Assembly: GCA_011051925.1 (NCBI GenBank)
Contig: DRKE01000473.1
Location: forward strand, 1 to 23,826
Reading direction: 5' to 3'
DNA from: Deltaproteobacteria bacterium
GTDB lineage: Bacteria; Myxococcota_A; UBA9160; UBA4427
DNA length: 23,826 nt
The notes below the pieces were generated by a model. That model was not told the origin of the DNA, did no database searches, and saw nothing but the letters and a program-made list of their open reading frames with translations. This document shows, in pieces, positions 1 to 7,082 of the stretch. The translations under genes and the position numbers were made by a program. Position 1 is the stretch's first letter; each line of letters begins with the position of its first letter.

Positions 1-731
1 AGATTCAGGAGCGCGACGCGCACCGCCTCGTCCACGAGCTTCTTCCAGCGATCGGGATCGCGAAGCTTCGCCAGCTCGTAACGCCCCCCGGCTCCCTGGT
101 AGCCGACCTCCCGTCGACGGCCATCCGCGGCGAGCACCTGGATGTTCAATCGGACGAGGGGCTGGACGTCGGCCACGCGCGTGCCATCGCTCGCGGCGAT
201 CAGGACATGCTTGTCCTGGCTGACGACGCTGGCCATGACACGGGTGATCCGGGGGTCCCGGCTGCGCGCGTAGCGGTCGATCTCCCCCAGCCAGTCGACC
301 TTCTCGGCTACGGGCACCTCGGTCGGCGGCGTGTCGATCGGATAGAGGTCGTGGCCGGGCGCTCGGGCCGTGATCGAGACGGGCGATCGATCACCGCTCT
401 CTGTCGCGATGGCGCGCGCGGTGCCGGCCGCGATCTTCGCGCTGTCCAGGCTGAGATCGTCGGAATGCGCATAGCCCTGCTTCTCTCCGCGAATCGCGCG
501 GACGCCCACGCCCTGTTCCAGATGGCGGTCTCCGGATTTCACGAGGCCTTCTTCGAGGGAGACGGAGTCCGTCGTCGTGTATTCGAAATAGAGATCAGCA
601 TGGTCGATCTGGCGTTCGAGCGCCGTATCGAGGGCCGTCGCCAGGCTGCGATCGTTCAGGCCGAAGCGATCCCGGAAGAACGAGAGCGCGCGATCGGGGG
701 TGGGGGGGCTCGTCGGATCGGGGTCGTTCAT
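1..731 (-). CDS. tldD: TldD-family metalloprotease, N-terminal part (cut by window edge)
   Basis: About 243 residues are visible, starting with ATG at 731 behind a GAGGAG ribosome site roughly 10 nt upstream; the 3' end lies outside the window. The N-terminal domain matches TldD: 'DHADLYFEY', then 'LEEGLVKSG', 'GVGVRAIRGEKQGYAHSDD' (about residues 43-93), and the 'DGTRVADVQP' strand. In the family, TldD pairs with TldE/PmbA to form a heterodimeric zinc protease that degrades unfolded peptides and matures some peptide products such as microcins. The HExxxH metal site, normally just past residue 250, falls beyond the edge, so catalytic competence cannot be judged. It is the last visible gene of the minus-strand run, about 100 bp after the HAD gene, so it may be co-transcribed with it. 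Family assignment is secure; TldD rather than TldE is based on the close match to the TldD N-terminus. Confidence 0.88.
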   Translation of the reverse strand, partial: MNDPDPTSPPTPDRALSFFRDRFGLNDRSLATALDTALERQIDHADLYFEYTTTDSVSLEEGLVKSGDRHLEQGVGVRAIRGEKQGYAHSDDLSLDSAKIAAGTARAIATESGDRSPVSITARAPGHDLYPIDTPPTEVPVAEKVDWLGEIDRYARSRDPRITRVMASVVSQDKHVLIAASDGTRVADVQPLVRLNIQVLAADGRRREVGYQGAGGRYELAKLRDPDRWKKLVDEAVRVALLN

Positions 732-831
732 GGGGACTGGATCTCTCCTCGCTGGGTTTCGGAAACAGGGCGTCTGGCGCCGGAAAGTCGCCGGACGAGA
801 TGTTCGAAGGGGCCGCGCGGTTCCGTCGGAA

Positions 832-1557
832 TCACGATCGTTCGGATGGTTCCGGAACGATAGCGAGCCTGGCGATCCGGTCCGGAAGCCCTTCGAGGCC
901 GCCCCCCTCGCGCACGTCGATCACCCGGAGACCGTGCCCGGCGATGTTTTCGAGGACGCTCGCTTCGTCGTCGCCGACATAGACGATGCTGGCGAGCGGG
1001 CGTTCGAGCGCCCCGGCGGCGACTTCGAAAAGACGATGGTCGGGCTTCCGGAAGCCCGTCGATGATGGAATGAGCACCGTCCTGAAAAAATCAAGGATAC
1101 CCAGGCCTTGCAGGATGTCGGGAAGGCGATGGTCGAAGTTGCTGACGATGGCCATGGGGCATTCGAGACCTTCGAGGCGGCACAGCATCTCGCGGGCCCC
1201 GGCCCGGAGTCGCCAGGCCCGCGGGCTGCGGTAGGTTTCGAAGAGCGCGGTCGCGAAGCCTTCGAAGTCCTCGAATCGGACCGTGCTGTCGGTGGCCTGG
1301 AAGGTCTGACGGATCCGCTCGAACCACCATCGGGTTTCAGCGCGGCGTCGCTCGGCCGGGGTCTCCCCTTCGGTTCCCCTCGGTGGCGCGTGCGCCAGGA
1401 TGCGTCGGAAGGCGTCTTCGATGCGCCAGGCGGGCAGATCGATGCCATGGTCGAGGGCCACTCGTCGGTAGGTTTCGCCGATTGGCCGGGCCGTTTCGAT
1501 CAGCGTTCCCGTCGCATCGAAACAGACGGCCGGTGCCACGCCCGGTGTCGGGCTCAT
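832..1557 (-). CDS. HAD-superfamily hydrolase, HDHD3/DREG-2-like
   Basis: This is a 241-residue soluble protein with the haloacid dehalogenase fold. Motif I is 'FDATGTL' with the nucleophile Asp14; the second acidic residue of the usual DxDGT phosphatase motif is Thr16. Motif II is 'AIVSNF' (Ser139), motif III is Lys171 in 'GFRKPD', and motif IV is 'VYVGDD' (Asp196/Asp197). The 'RPIGETY' after motif I and the alpha-helical cap (about residues 25-115) resemble HDHD3/DREG-2-type members, which also often lack the second motif I aspartate. Substrate is unknown; loss of the general acid/base Asp argues against an ordinary phosphatase, though not against all HAD chemistry. Its ATG overlaps the stop of the upstream ArsR/methyltransferase gene (ATGA), so the two are probably translationally coupled. 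Confidence 0.85.
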   Translation of the reverse strand: MSPTPGVAPAVCFDATGTLIETARPIGETYRRVALDHGIDLPAWRIEDAFRRILAHAPPRGTEGETPAERRRAETRWWFERIRQTFQATDSTVRFEDFEGFATALFETYRSPRAWRLRAGAREMLCRLEGLECPMAIVSNFDHRLPDILQGLGILDFFRTVLIPSSTGFRKPDHRLFEVAAGALERPLASIVYVGDDEASVLENIAGHGLRVIDVREGGGLEGLPDRIARLAIVPEPSERS

Positions 1558-2525
1558 GTCGCTTCGGGCTTCCGTGAGGTCGCGACGAAACTGGCGGGCA
1601 GCTCGCGTTTCGCAGCGGATTCATGGGATCGGATCCGCGGCGTCTCGAGCCCGGCCGCCTCGAGCCAGCGCGCGAGGTCCTCCGGATCGAAGCCCAGCCA
1701 GACGAGACCGAGTTCCTGTTTCATCCATTCGTGAGCGTGGGGCATGAAGTCGACGAGGACGACCCGACCTCCGGGTCGCACGATCCGCGCCATTTCGTGG
1801 ATCGCCCGCTCGGGGTCCTCCAGGGAGTGGAGCACCATGTGGGCGAAGACCGCGTCGACACTCTCGCGTTCGAGGGGCAGATCATGGGCATCGCCCCTTC
1901 GGAACTCGACCCGGCCCGGATTTCCGTCTTCGGCCTGGCGCCATTTCCGTCGTGCGGTCTCGAGCATGGCCTCGGACCGGTCGATTCCGATGACATCGAG
2001 ACCGAGATGGGCGAGTTCGAGGGCAAGGATCCCCGTTCCCGTCCCGATGTCGGCCACGCGGAGACCCGGCGGGACCAGTGTGGCCGTCGCCCGCGCCCGC
2101 AGCAGGTCGTCTCCGAAGACCCGCCGCAACGCGTCCCATTCGGGCCCGATCGAATCGAAGAAGCTCCGCCCGCTCTCCGGTCGTCGTGCGGCCAGGGTGC
2201 GTCGAAGCAGGGCATCATCGCGTTTGGTCGTGGCATCCTCGGCCAGGCTCTCCCGCGCCAGGTTCCAGGCTGCGCGCCAGGGACCCGAATCCGGCAGGGC
2301 CAGGCGGTAGGACACGAAGGTGCCGTCACGCCGGTCGGTGAGCAGGCCTGCTTCGCGGAGGACGGCGAGATGGCGGGAGACCCGGGACTGCGCCATGCCG
2401 AGGATCTCCATCAACTCACCGACGATCAGCTCCTCCTGTTCGAGCAGTCGCAGGATCCGGATCCGGGTTGGATCGGCGAGGGTCTTGAAGACCTTCTGGA
2501 TGGTCTCCGCACCCGAGGTGGTCAT
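1554..2525 (-). CDS. ArsR-type HTH fused to SAM-dependent methyltransferase
   Basis: This is a 323-residue two-domain protein. Residues 8-76 form a winged helix of the ArsR family ('KTLADPTRIRILRLL', then 'GMAQSRVSRHLAVLREAGLL'). Residues about 150-290 form a class I methyltransferase with motif I 'VADIGTGTG' (157-165), an acidic motif II in 'GIDRSEAML', and 'VLHSLEDPERAIHEMARIVRPGG', a Methyltransf_11 signature. The classical metal-binding helix ELCVCDL is 'ELIVGEL' here, so both cysteines are missing and metal sensing by that site is unlikely. From general knowledge, such fusions are known in Proteobacteria and some are linked to SAM-cycle control; whether this one methylates a substrate or senses SAM/SAH is inference. 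ATG at 2525 follows GGAGG at a normal spacing. It lies 31 bp after gspN and overlaps the HAD gene by 4 bp. Confidence 0.88.
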   Translation of the reverse strand: MTTSGAETIQKVFKTLADPTRIRILRLLEQEELIVGELMEILGMAQSRVSRHLAVLREAGLLTDRRDGTFVSYRLALPDSGPWRAAWNLARESLAEDATTKRDDALLRRTLAARRPESGRSFFDSIGPEWDALRRVFGDDLLRARATATLVPPGLRVADIGTGTGILALELAHLGLDVIGIDRSEAMLETARRKWRQAEDGNPGRVEFRRGDAHDLPLERESVDAVFAHMVLHSLEDPERAIHEMARIVRPGGRVVLVDFMPHAHEWMKQELGLVWLGFDPEDLARWLEAAGLETPRIRSHESAAKRELPASFVATSRKPEAT

Positions 2526-2556
2526 GGGACCTCCAGTGCGGATTCACCAGAAGGGA

Positions 2557-3489
2557 TCATGGCCGGCTCCGGGCCGGTGACTCGGCGGAATGGCGACCGA
2601 CCCTTCTCCCGTCCGATCGCGGCGAGATCGCGGGCGTGTCGAGGGTGCCGCTGACGTGGACGGTCACGCTTCCGTCGGCACCGACGGGGATGCCCGCGCC
2701 CGGGGCGAGTTGGCGCAGGAGCGGATGGAGGAGACGCGCGTCCGCGTCGAGGTCGACGGGGGGCGGCTGGCTGTGGTGGACGAGGCCGATCTCGCCCGAC
2801 AGTTCGCCTTCGATGATCTCGCCCTCGAAGGCGGCCCGCTCGATCCGCGTGGCGCCGTTCTCGAGGATCTCGAGCGTGCCTTCGGCTCGCTTGAAGGGGA
2901 TGGCCATGGGCAATCGATCGGATTCGATGCGCAGGGAGGGGCTCGAGAAATCCACACGTCCGTGGAGGGTTCCCTGCCGGTCGAGGGCGACGTCGGTTTC
3001 CGCGTCGAGGCGGCCCGAGATCCGCACATCGCTTGCCTCGAGTCGAAGCGGCACGCGGGCGAGCTCGACCTCCCGGACCCGGCCGACGAACCCGGGCGTG
3101 GGTCCGAGTTCGAGCACCCCATCGACGAGACCGAGGTCGCTTTCCGCCCAGATCCGCAGCGTCGGGTCGCCTCCGAGCCAGGAACGGGACCAGCGTGGCG
3201 CGAGTTCCAGCTGCGAAAGCCGGACGTGATCGAGGGCCGGATGCTCGATCGAGACGTCTCGTGCACGCAGGACCGGGCCCCGGGCGGTCCATGCGGGCAG
3301 GAGCTCGTCGATCGAGACGCGACTTCCGCTGGCTTCGGAGATCTCCCAGGCGACGCGTCGGGCGAGACTGTCCCAGGGAAACCCGAGCGCGACGAAGAAG
3401 AGGACCAGGACGACGACGATGGGAACGAGGATCCTTTTCGGAAGGATTCCTCTCGAGAGCGGGCGGGCGGCAGCATTCGATTCGGTCAC
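2557..3489 (-). CDS. gspN: Type II secretion system protein GspN
   Basis: This is a 310-residue bitopic inner-membrane protein. A short cytoplasmic N-terminus with 'PKR' is followed by one membrane segment (about 18-38). The periplasmic part is rich in beta-strands, with repeated 'vRisGRLDAETDVAL' and 'LSGEIGL' type units, typical of the AsmA-like beta fold of the GspN family. It ends after 'VTVHVSGTLDTP' with about 25 Arg/Ser-rich residues of no recognisable fold. GspN is an accessory, non-universal T2SS component of uncertain role. Start is GTG at 3489, with a weak purine stretch upstream; no better start is seen. It is the last gsp gene, 56 bp after gspM. Assignment rests on topology, fold pattern and position at the end of a C-to-N ordered cluster, since sequence conservation in this family is low. 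Confidence 0.82.
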   Translation of the reverse strand: MTESNAAARPLSRGILPKRILVPIVVVLVLFFVALGFPWDSLARRVAWEISEASGSRVSIDELLPAWTARGPVLRARDVSIEHPALDHVRLSQLELAPRWSRSWLGGDPTLRIWAESDLGLVDGVLELGPTPGFVGRVREVELARVPLRLEASDVRISGRLDAETDVALDRQGTLHGRVDFSSPSLRIESDRLPMAIPFKRAEGTLEILENGATRIERAAFEGEIIEGELSGEIGLVHHSQPPPVDLDADARLLHPLLRQLAPGAGIPVGADGSVTVHVSGTLDTPAISPRSDGRRVGRHSAESPARSRP

Positions 3490-3545
3490 GGGCCTACTCT
3501 ACCGATCCCCACCGGTCGTTGCAGGCGGGTTCCCCGTCCCGGCGT

Positions 3546-4121
3546 TCAGAGCGGCTTGAAGCTCGAGACCGAGAAAGTCACATCGATCAGGTCGACGCTC
3601 TTCTCCTCGCCCTTTCGTGCCCGGCCGGGCCGTCTCTTGATGCGCAGGCTCTTCACGGAGAGGGGTTGATCGGCCTCTTCGATGCTCGCGAGGTAGGTGA
3701 CGGCCTGTTCGAGGGTGACGTTCTTCAGGCTGACCTCGACCTTCGTCTCTTCGTATTTCGCACTCTCGCCGGATTGTCGTTTCTCCATCGAGGTCGGCTT
3801 GACCCCCGCCCGGGTCGCCAGGGACTCGAGCAGGGTCAGGAGATTGGGGCCGCCCCGACTCCGCTGGATGCGGTCCTCCACCGAATCGAGCCGCAGACTC
3901 AGTCCGTCCCACTCCCGCTTCATGCGACGCATCAGCTCGACCTGCCGCTCGGCATCCTCGGCCTGGGAGGAGGCGTGGTCCATGGCCGAACGGATCGGCA
4001 TCACCAATCCGAAAACCAGGACCACGAAGGCGAGGGCGCCACCCGCCAACCCGACGAGCAGCCGTTCGCGGGGAGCGAGTCCGTCCCAGAGGACGCGAAG
4101 CCGACCGAGGATCTCGTTCAC
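3546..4121 (-). CDS. gspM: Type II secretion system inner-membrane protein GspM
   Basis: This 191-residue protein has the GspM/PilO plan. A short cytoplasmic N-terminus ('LAPRERLLVG') is followed by one membrane helix at about residues 20-43, a predicted coiled coil (about 44-85, 'AEDAERQVELMRRMKREW'), then a small ferredoxin-like periplasmic domain (about 90-190) containing 'LESLATRAGVKPTSME' and 'VTLEQAVTYLASIE'. GspM dimerises with GspL and stabilises it in the inner-membrane platform. The GTG start at 4121 overlaps the gspL stop by 4 bp (GTGA) and follows an excellent GGAGGA site, so translation is probably coupled to gspL. Identity rests on this architecture and the position between gspL and gspN. 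Confidence 0.9.
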   Translation of the reverse strand: MNEILGRLRVLWDGLAPRERLLVGLAGGALAFVVLVFGLVMPIRSAMDHASSQAEDAERQVELMRRMKREWDGLSLRLDSVEDRIQRSRGGPNLLTLLESLATRAGVKPTSMEKRQSGESAKYEETKVEVSLKNVTLEQAVTYLASIEEADQPLSVKSLRIKRRPGRARKGEEKSVDLIDVTFSVSSFKPL

Positions 4122-5701
4122 GCTTCCTCCCCGCCGGAGGCGAGCGGGATGCTCACGTTGAAGCTCACGCCTCCGGTCCTGCGATCGGTCTTGATCGAGC
4201 CCGCCACCCGGGCCCCCTCGAAGGGAGGGGTCTGGGACAGGACGGCCGTCAAGCGGTCGGCGGCCTCATAGCCCTCGGCCTCGAGATCGAGTCGGATCAC
4301 GTTGCGATCGATGTTGATCTCCGTGACGCGGATCGCGAGCTCGGGAGGGATCGCTTTCGAGAGTTCCGCCAGCAGGTCGAGCGCCGAGCGATTCCCTTCG
4401 TAGAGGCCGAGAAAATCCGCGCGCTCGCGCGCAGTCCGCAATGCACGGCCGAGGGCGGCCACGGGATCCTCGGGCAGGGTCGCCGCGTCGGGAAAGGCCT
4501 GGGCATAGAGGCGGGCCGCGGCCTCCCGGGCGCGACCGGCACGCCGATGTTGCACGACGATGGTCGTCACGGCGGTCGCGAGGAGGAGAACGACGAGGAC
4601 GGCCGAGAGGGCGACGGTGGGACGAAGCTCACGCCCGAAGAAGGCCCGGAAGTCCTGCCGGAAGGCGAATTCGCCCTGCCGGAAATTCATCCGGGTGACG
4701 GATTCGCCCGAAAGACGGAGAGCCAGAGCGAGGGCGGGGGCGAAGAGGATGGGATCGATGCCCTCGACGAGATCGGCATGGGGGGCATCCGCGGGCATCC
4801 GGATGCGTGTCGTCTCGAGGCCGGTCTTCCGGGTGAGGTATTCGTCGATCCGATCGAGGTGGGCGCTGCCACCGACGAGGGTGAGGACGGGCTGGCTGGC
4901 CTCCTCTCCTCCGGCGTATTGCGGTTCGGCGGCCTCGAGGGTCCGGATCGCTTCGCGCGCGATCCGATCGAGGATCGACACCAGGCCCGGGCAATGGCCT
5001 TCGAGATCGCGACCCGGCACGCCCATCTCGCATTTTCGCTGCTCGGCCTCCTCGAAGGACAGGCCCGTTTCGGCCGCGATCGCCTCGGTCATCGCGCGGC
5101 CGGCCACGGGAATGCTGCGCGCGAGGACCGGGCGCCTGTGGCGGAGGGCGCAGAAGGTGGTCTTCTCGTGGCCGATGTCGACGATGAGATGGATGCCCTC
5201 GAGCTGGAAGACGGGGGCCAGGTTCGCGAGCACGAGCCCCTCGGCCTCGAGGACCTGGGGGTCGCAGTCGGCCTCCTCGAAGAGCTCGAGGGCGCGAGCG
5301 ACGTGTTCGCGCTTCACGAGGGTCGCGGCGACGGTGCCGTGGTTCCGCTCGCCTTCCAGCAGGTTCCAATCGACGATGATGTCTTCGAGCTCGAAGGGGG
5401 TCTCGGCCTCGATCTCGAAGGGAATGGCCTTCTCGAGCCGGCGCGCATCGCTGAAGGGAAACTCGAGGCGACGGGTCGAGAGCTGGCTGGCGGGCAGGGC
5501 GCAGGCGACCTGATCGGTGGGCAGCTCGTGCATCTGGATGAATCGCCGGAGCTGGTCCGCGAGCGGAGTGGAAGGGTCGATCCGGGGATGGATCCGGAAC
5601 GAACCGGGCATGAGGCTTCGGGGCGAGACCCGGAGCTCGACGGCTTTCAGGCTGTGGCTGCCCACATCCAGGCCGAGCACGCTGCGCTCGAACATCACCA
5701 T
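4118..5701 (-). CDS. gspL: Type II secretion system protein GspL, PilM-like actin fold with PilN-like periplasmic domain
   Basis: This is a 527-residue bitopic protein that links the GspE ATPase to the periplasmic platform. The cytoplasmic part (1-345) is an actin-like fold close to PilM. A phosphate-1 motif lies at 'LGLDVGSHSLKAVEL' (9-23), phosphate-2 at 'HLIVDIGHEKTTF' (171-183), and an adenosine-type glycine pair at 'LTLVGGSAHL' (273-282). One membrane helix spans about 361-383. The periplasmic part (about 385-520) is a PilN/GspL ferredoxin-like domain ('LLAELSKAIPPELAIRVTEI'). Unlike many gammaproteobacterial GspL proteins, the nucleotide-binding motifs look intact, although ATP binding is not shown. 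ATG at 5701 sits only 2 nt from GAGG; the third codon, ATG at 5695, has better spacing and may be the true start. The gene overlaps gspM by 4 bp and lies 157 bp after gspK, the widest gap inside the cluster. Confidence 0.93.
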   Translation of the reverse strand: MVMFERSVLGLDVGSHSLKAVELRVSPRSLMPGSFRIHPRIDPSTPLADQLRRFIQMHELPTDQVACALPASQLSTRRLEFPFSDARRLEKAIPFEIEAETPFELEDIIVDWNLLEGERNHGTVAATLVKREHVARALELFEEADCDPQVLEAEGLVLANLAPVFQLEGIHLIVDIGHEKTTFCALRHRRPVLARSIPVAGRAMTEAIAAETGLSFEEAEQRKCEMGVPGRDLEGHCPGLVSILDRIAREAIRTLEAAEPQYAGGEEASQPVLTLVGGSAHLDRIDEYLTRKTGLETTRIRMPADAPHADLVEGIDPILFAPALALALRLSGESVTRMNFRQGEFAFRQDFRAFFGRELRPTVALSAVLVVLLLATAVTTIVVQHRRAGRAREAAARLYAQAFPDAATLPEDPVAALGRALRTARERADFLGLYEGNRSALDLLAELSKAIPPELAIRVTEINIDRNVIRLDLEAEGYEAADRLTAVLSQTPPFEGARVAGSIKTDRRTGGVSFNVSIPLASGGEEA

Positions 5702-5858
5702 CGCCTCGCTTCGACTCCCCGAAGATTGCCTGCCCGATCGACGGCCGGGGAACGACCCGGTCGTGTTTCTCTTCCTCTTCCTCTTTCGTCCCGGGAGCGC
5801 CGAAGCCTGTGGGCTTCGTCATCTCGAGCGGCCATGCTGGACGTTCCAGGCGGGGGCG
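5702..5858. other. Non-coding gap between gspK and gspL
   Basis: These 157 bp form the longest break within the otherwise tightly packed gsp cluster. On the transcribed (minus) strand it carries a purine tract (5767-5787, repeated GAGGAA units) that could be a ribosome-loading or processing region. I see no convincing promoter and no hairpin followed by a T-run. No gene is apparent in it. Confidence 0.35.
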
Positions 5859-7082
5859 TCACGGTTGCGGTCCCCGCAGGCGCCGAAAGGATAGCAGCTG
5901 GGGGCCCTTCAGTGAGCGCGTGTCGAAGATGGCTTCCAGGCTTCTCGTCAGATTGCCGACGCGGGCTTCGGCGACGACGCGGAAGACCCTTGCCTGCGCG
6001 GGCAGCGTGACGCCGGGATAGAAGGATCCGTCGGCGAGATCCCCGTTTCCCACTTCGGCGAGGGCAGTGCAGCGGAGGGGGTCGGTCGTGACGTCATCAC
6101 AGAGCATCTTCGATTTCTCGCGCAGCTTCCAGATCGCCCGGACCGTTTTCTCGCCGAGCAGCGCGCGGTCGCCGCTGGTGCCCGCATAGACGATCGAAAG
6201 GACCCAGGGTTTCGCGCGGTTCAGATGGATGCCTTCGGTGCTGCCGATGGGGTGGACCGTCAGGTAGGGACGCATCGCTTCGAGCAGCCGCGCGTCGACG
6301 CCTTCGACCAGCCCGATCTCTTCGAAGGAGAGGAAGGGGCCATTGCGCGCGCGATAGGGCGGATCCTGGCTGCGGTAGAAAGCGTCTTCATCGCGACCGC
6401 TTCGGGCGTCCTGGTCCGGATCCATGTAGTCGAGCAGAGCGAGGGCGATCGCGCGCGTATCGTAGTTCTTCTCCTCGGGGGTGCCCTCCATGCCGTCGAC
6501 GATGTAGTCGAGGACCTCGCGAAGGTATTCCTCCGCTTCTTCGTCGGTGCCGAGTGTGTCCTGGCCCAGGCTGTCCGAGCCCTCGTCTGCATCGACGGAT
6601 CGGGGAACGAGCGCGTTGAGATTCAGTCGGGCGTCCTCGTCCTCGATCGAGATGCGCAGACTTCTTCCCTCGGCGAGCTCGAGCGGGAATTCACCCATGC
6701 GGGACCAGATCTCATCGAGGTGCGTCGTCGCAGCCGCGCCGTCGAGGCCACTGGCCGGACCCGCGGAAGCCGCCGCCTGGGATGTGCTCGTCGACTCGGC
6801 CTCCTGCTTCAGGCGGATCAGGAAGACCACGGCCTCTGCGACGCGGAGCCCGCCGCGCGCCAGGGCGTCGGCTTCATTGGCATGGAGCCGATTCCGGGCG
6901 ATCGAAGTGTCGATGATGGCCCGACGCTGGAAGGCGTAGACCGCCGTGACCAGCACGAAGATGAGCACGAGAACGATGGCGAGAACGATTCCCCGGACGT
7001 TCCGGTCGACCGGTCCCGGGAGAGGGGACGGCGGGCCGGAGGGGAGGGGCCGGGGCAGCGCGTCGGCGGAGCGCGGGGTCAT
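5859..7082 (-). CDS. gspK: Type II secretion system minor pseudopilin GspK
   Basis: This is a 407-residue minor pseudopilin, the large tip subunit of the pseudopilus. ATG at 7082 overlaps the gspJ stop (ATGA); an earlier in-frame ATG at 7145 would lie deep inside gspJ and is rejected. A prepilin-type motif, 'NVRG' then 'IVLAIVLVLIFVLV', puts cleavage after Gly31. As is normal for GspK, the mature protein lacks Glu at position +5. The T2SSK domain follows, with the signature 'IEDEDARLNLNAL' (146-158) and the helical insert 'YIVDGMEGTPEEKNYDTRAIALALLDYMD' region (193-221). 'FEEIGLVEGVDARLLEAMRPYLTV' (253-276) is the helix-hairpin-helix-like part. Two cysteines (328, 338) near the C-terminus may form a disulfide. 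The leader is unusually long and proline-rich. In known systems GspK caps a trimer with GspI and GspJ. Confidence 0.94.
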   Translation of the reverse strand: MTPRSADALPRPLPSGPPSPLPGPVDRNVRGIVLAIVLVLIFVLVTAVYAFQRRAIIDTSIARNRLHANEADALARGGLRVAEAVVFLIRLKQEAESTSTSQAAASAGPASGLDGAAATTHLDEIWSRMGEFPLELAEGRSLRISIEDEDARLNLNALVPRSVDADEGSDSLGQDTLGTDEEAEEYLREVLDYIVDGMEGTPEEKNYDTRAIALALLDYMDPDQDARSGRDEDAFYRSQDPPYRARNGPFLSFEEIGLVEGVDARLLEAMRPYLTVHPIGSTEGIHLNRAKPWVLSIVYAGTSGDRALLGEKTVRAIWKLREKSKMLCDDVTTDPLRCTALAEVGNGDLADGSFYPGVTLPAQARVFRVVAEARVGNLTRSLEAIFDTRSLKGPQLLSFRRLRGPQP

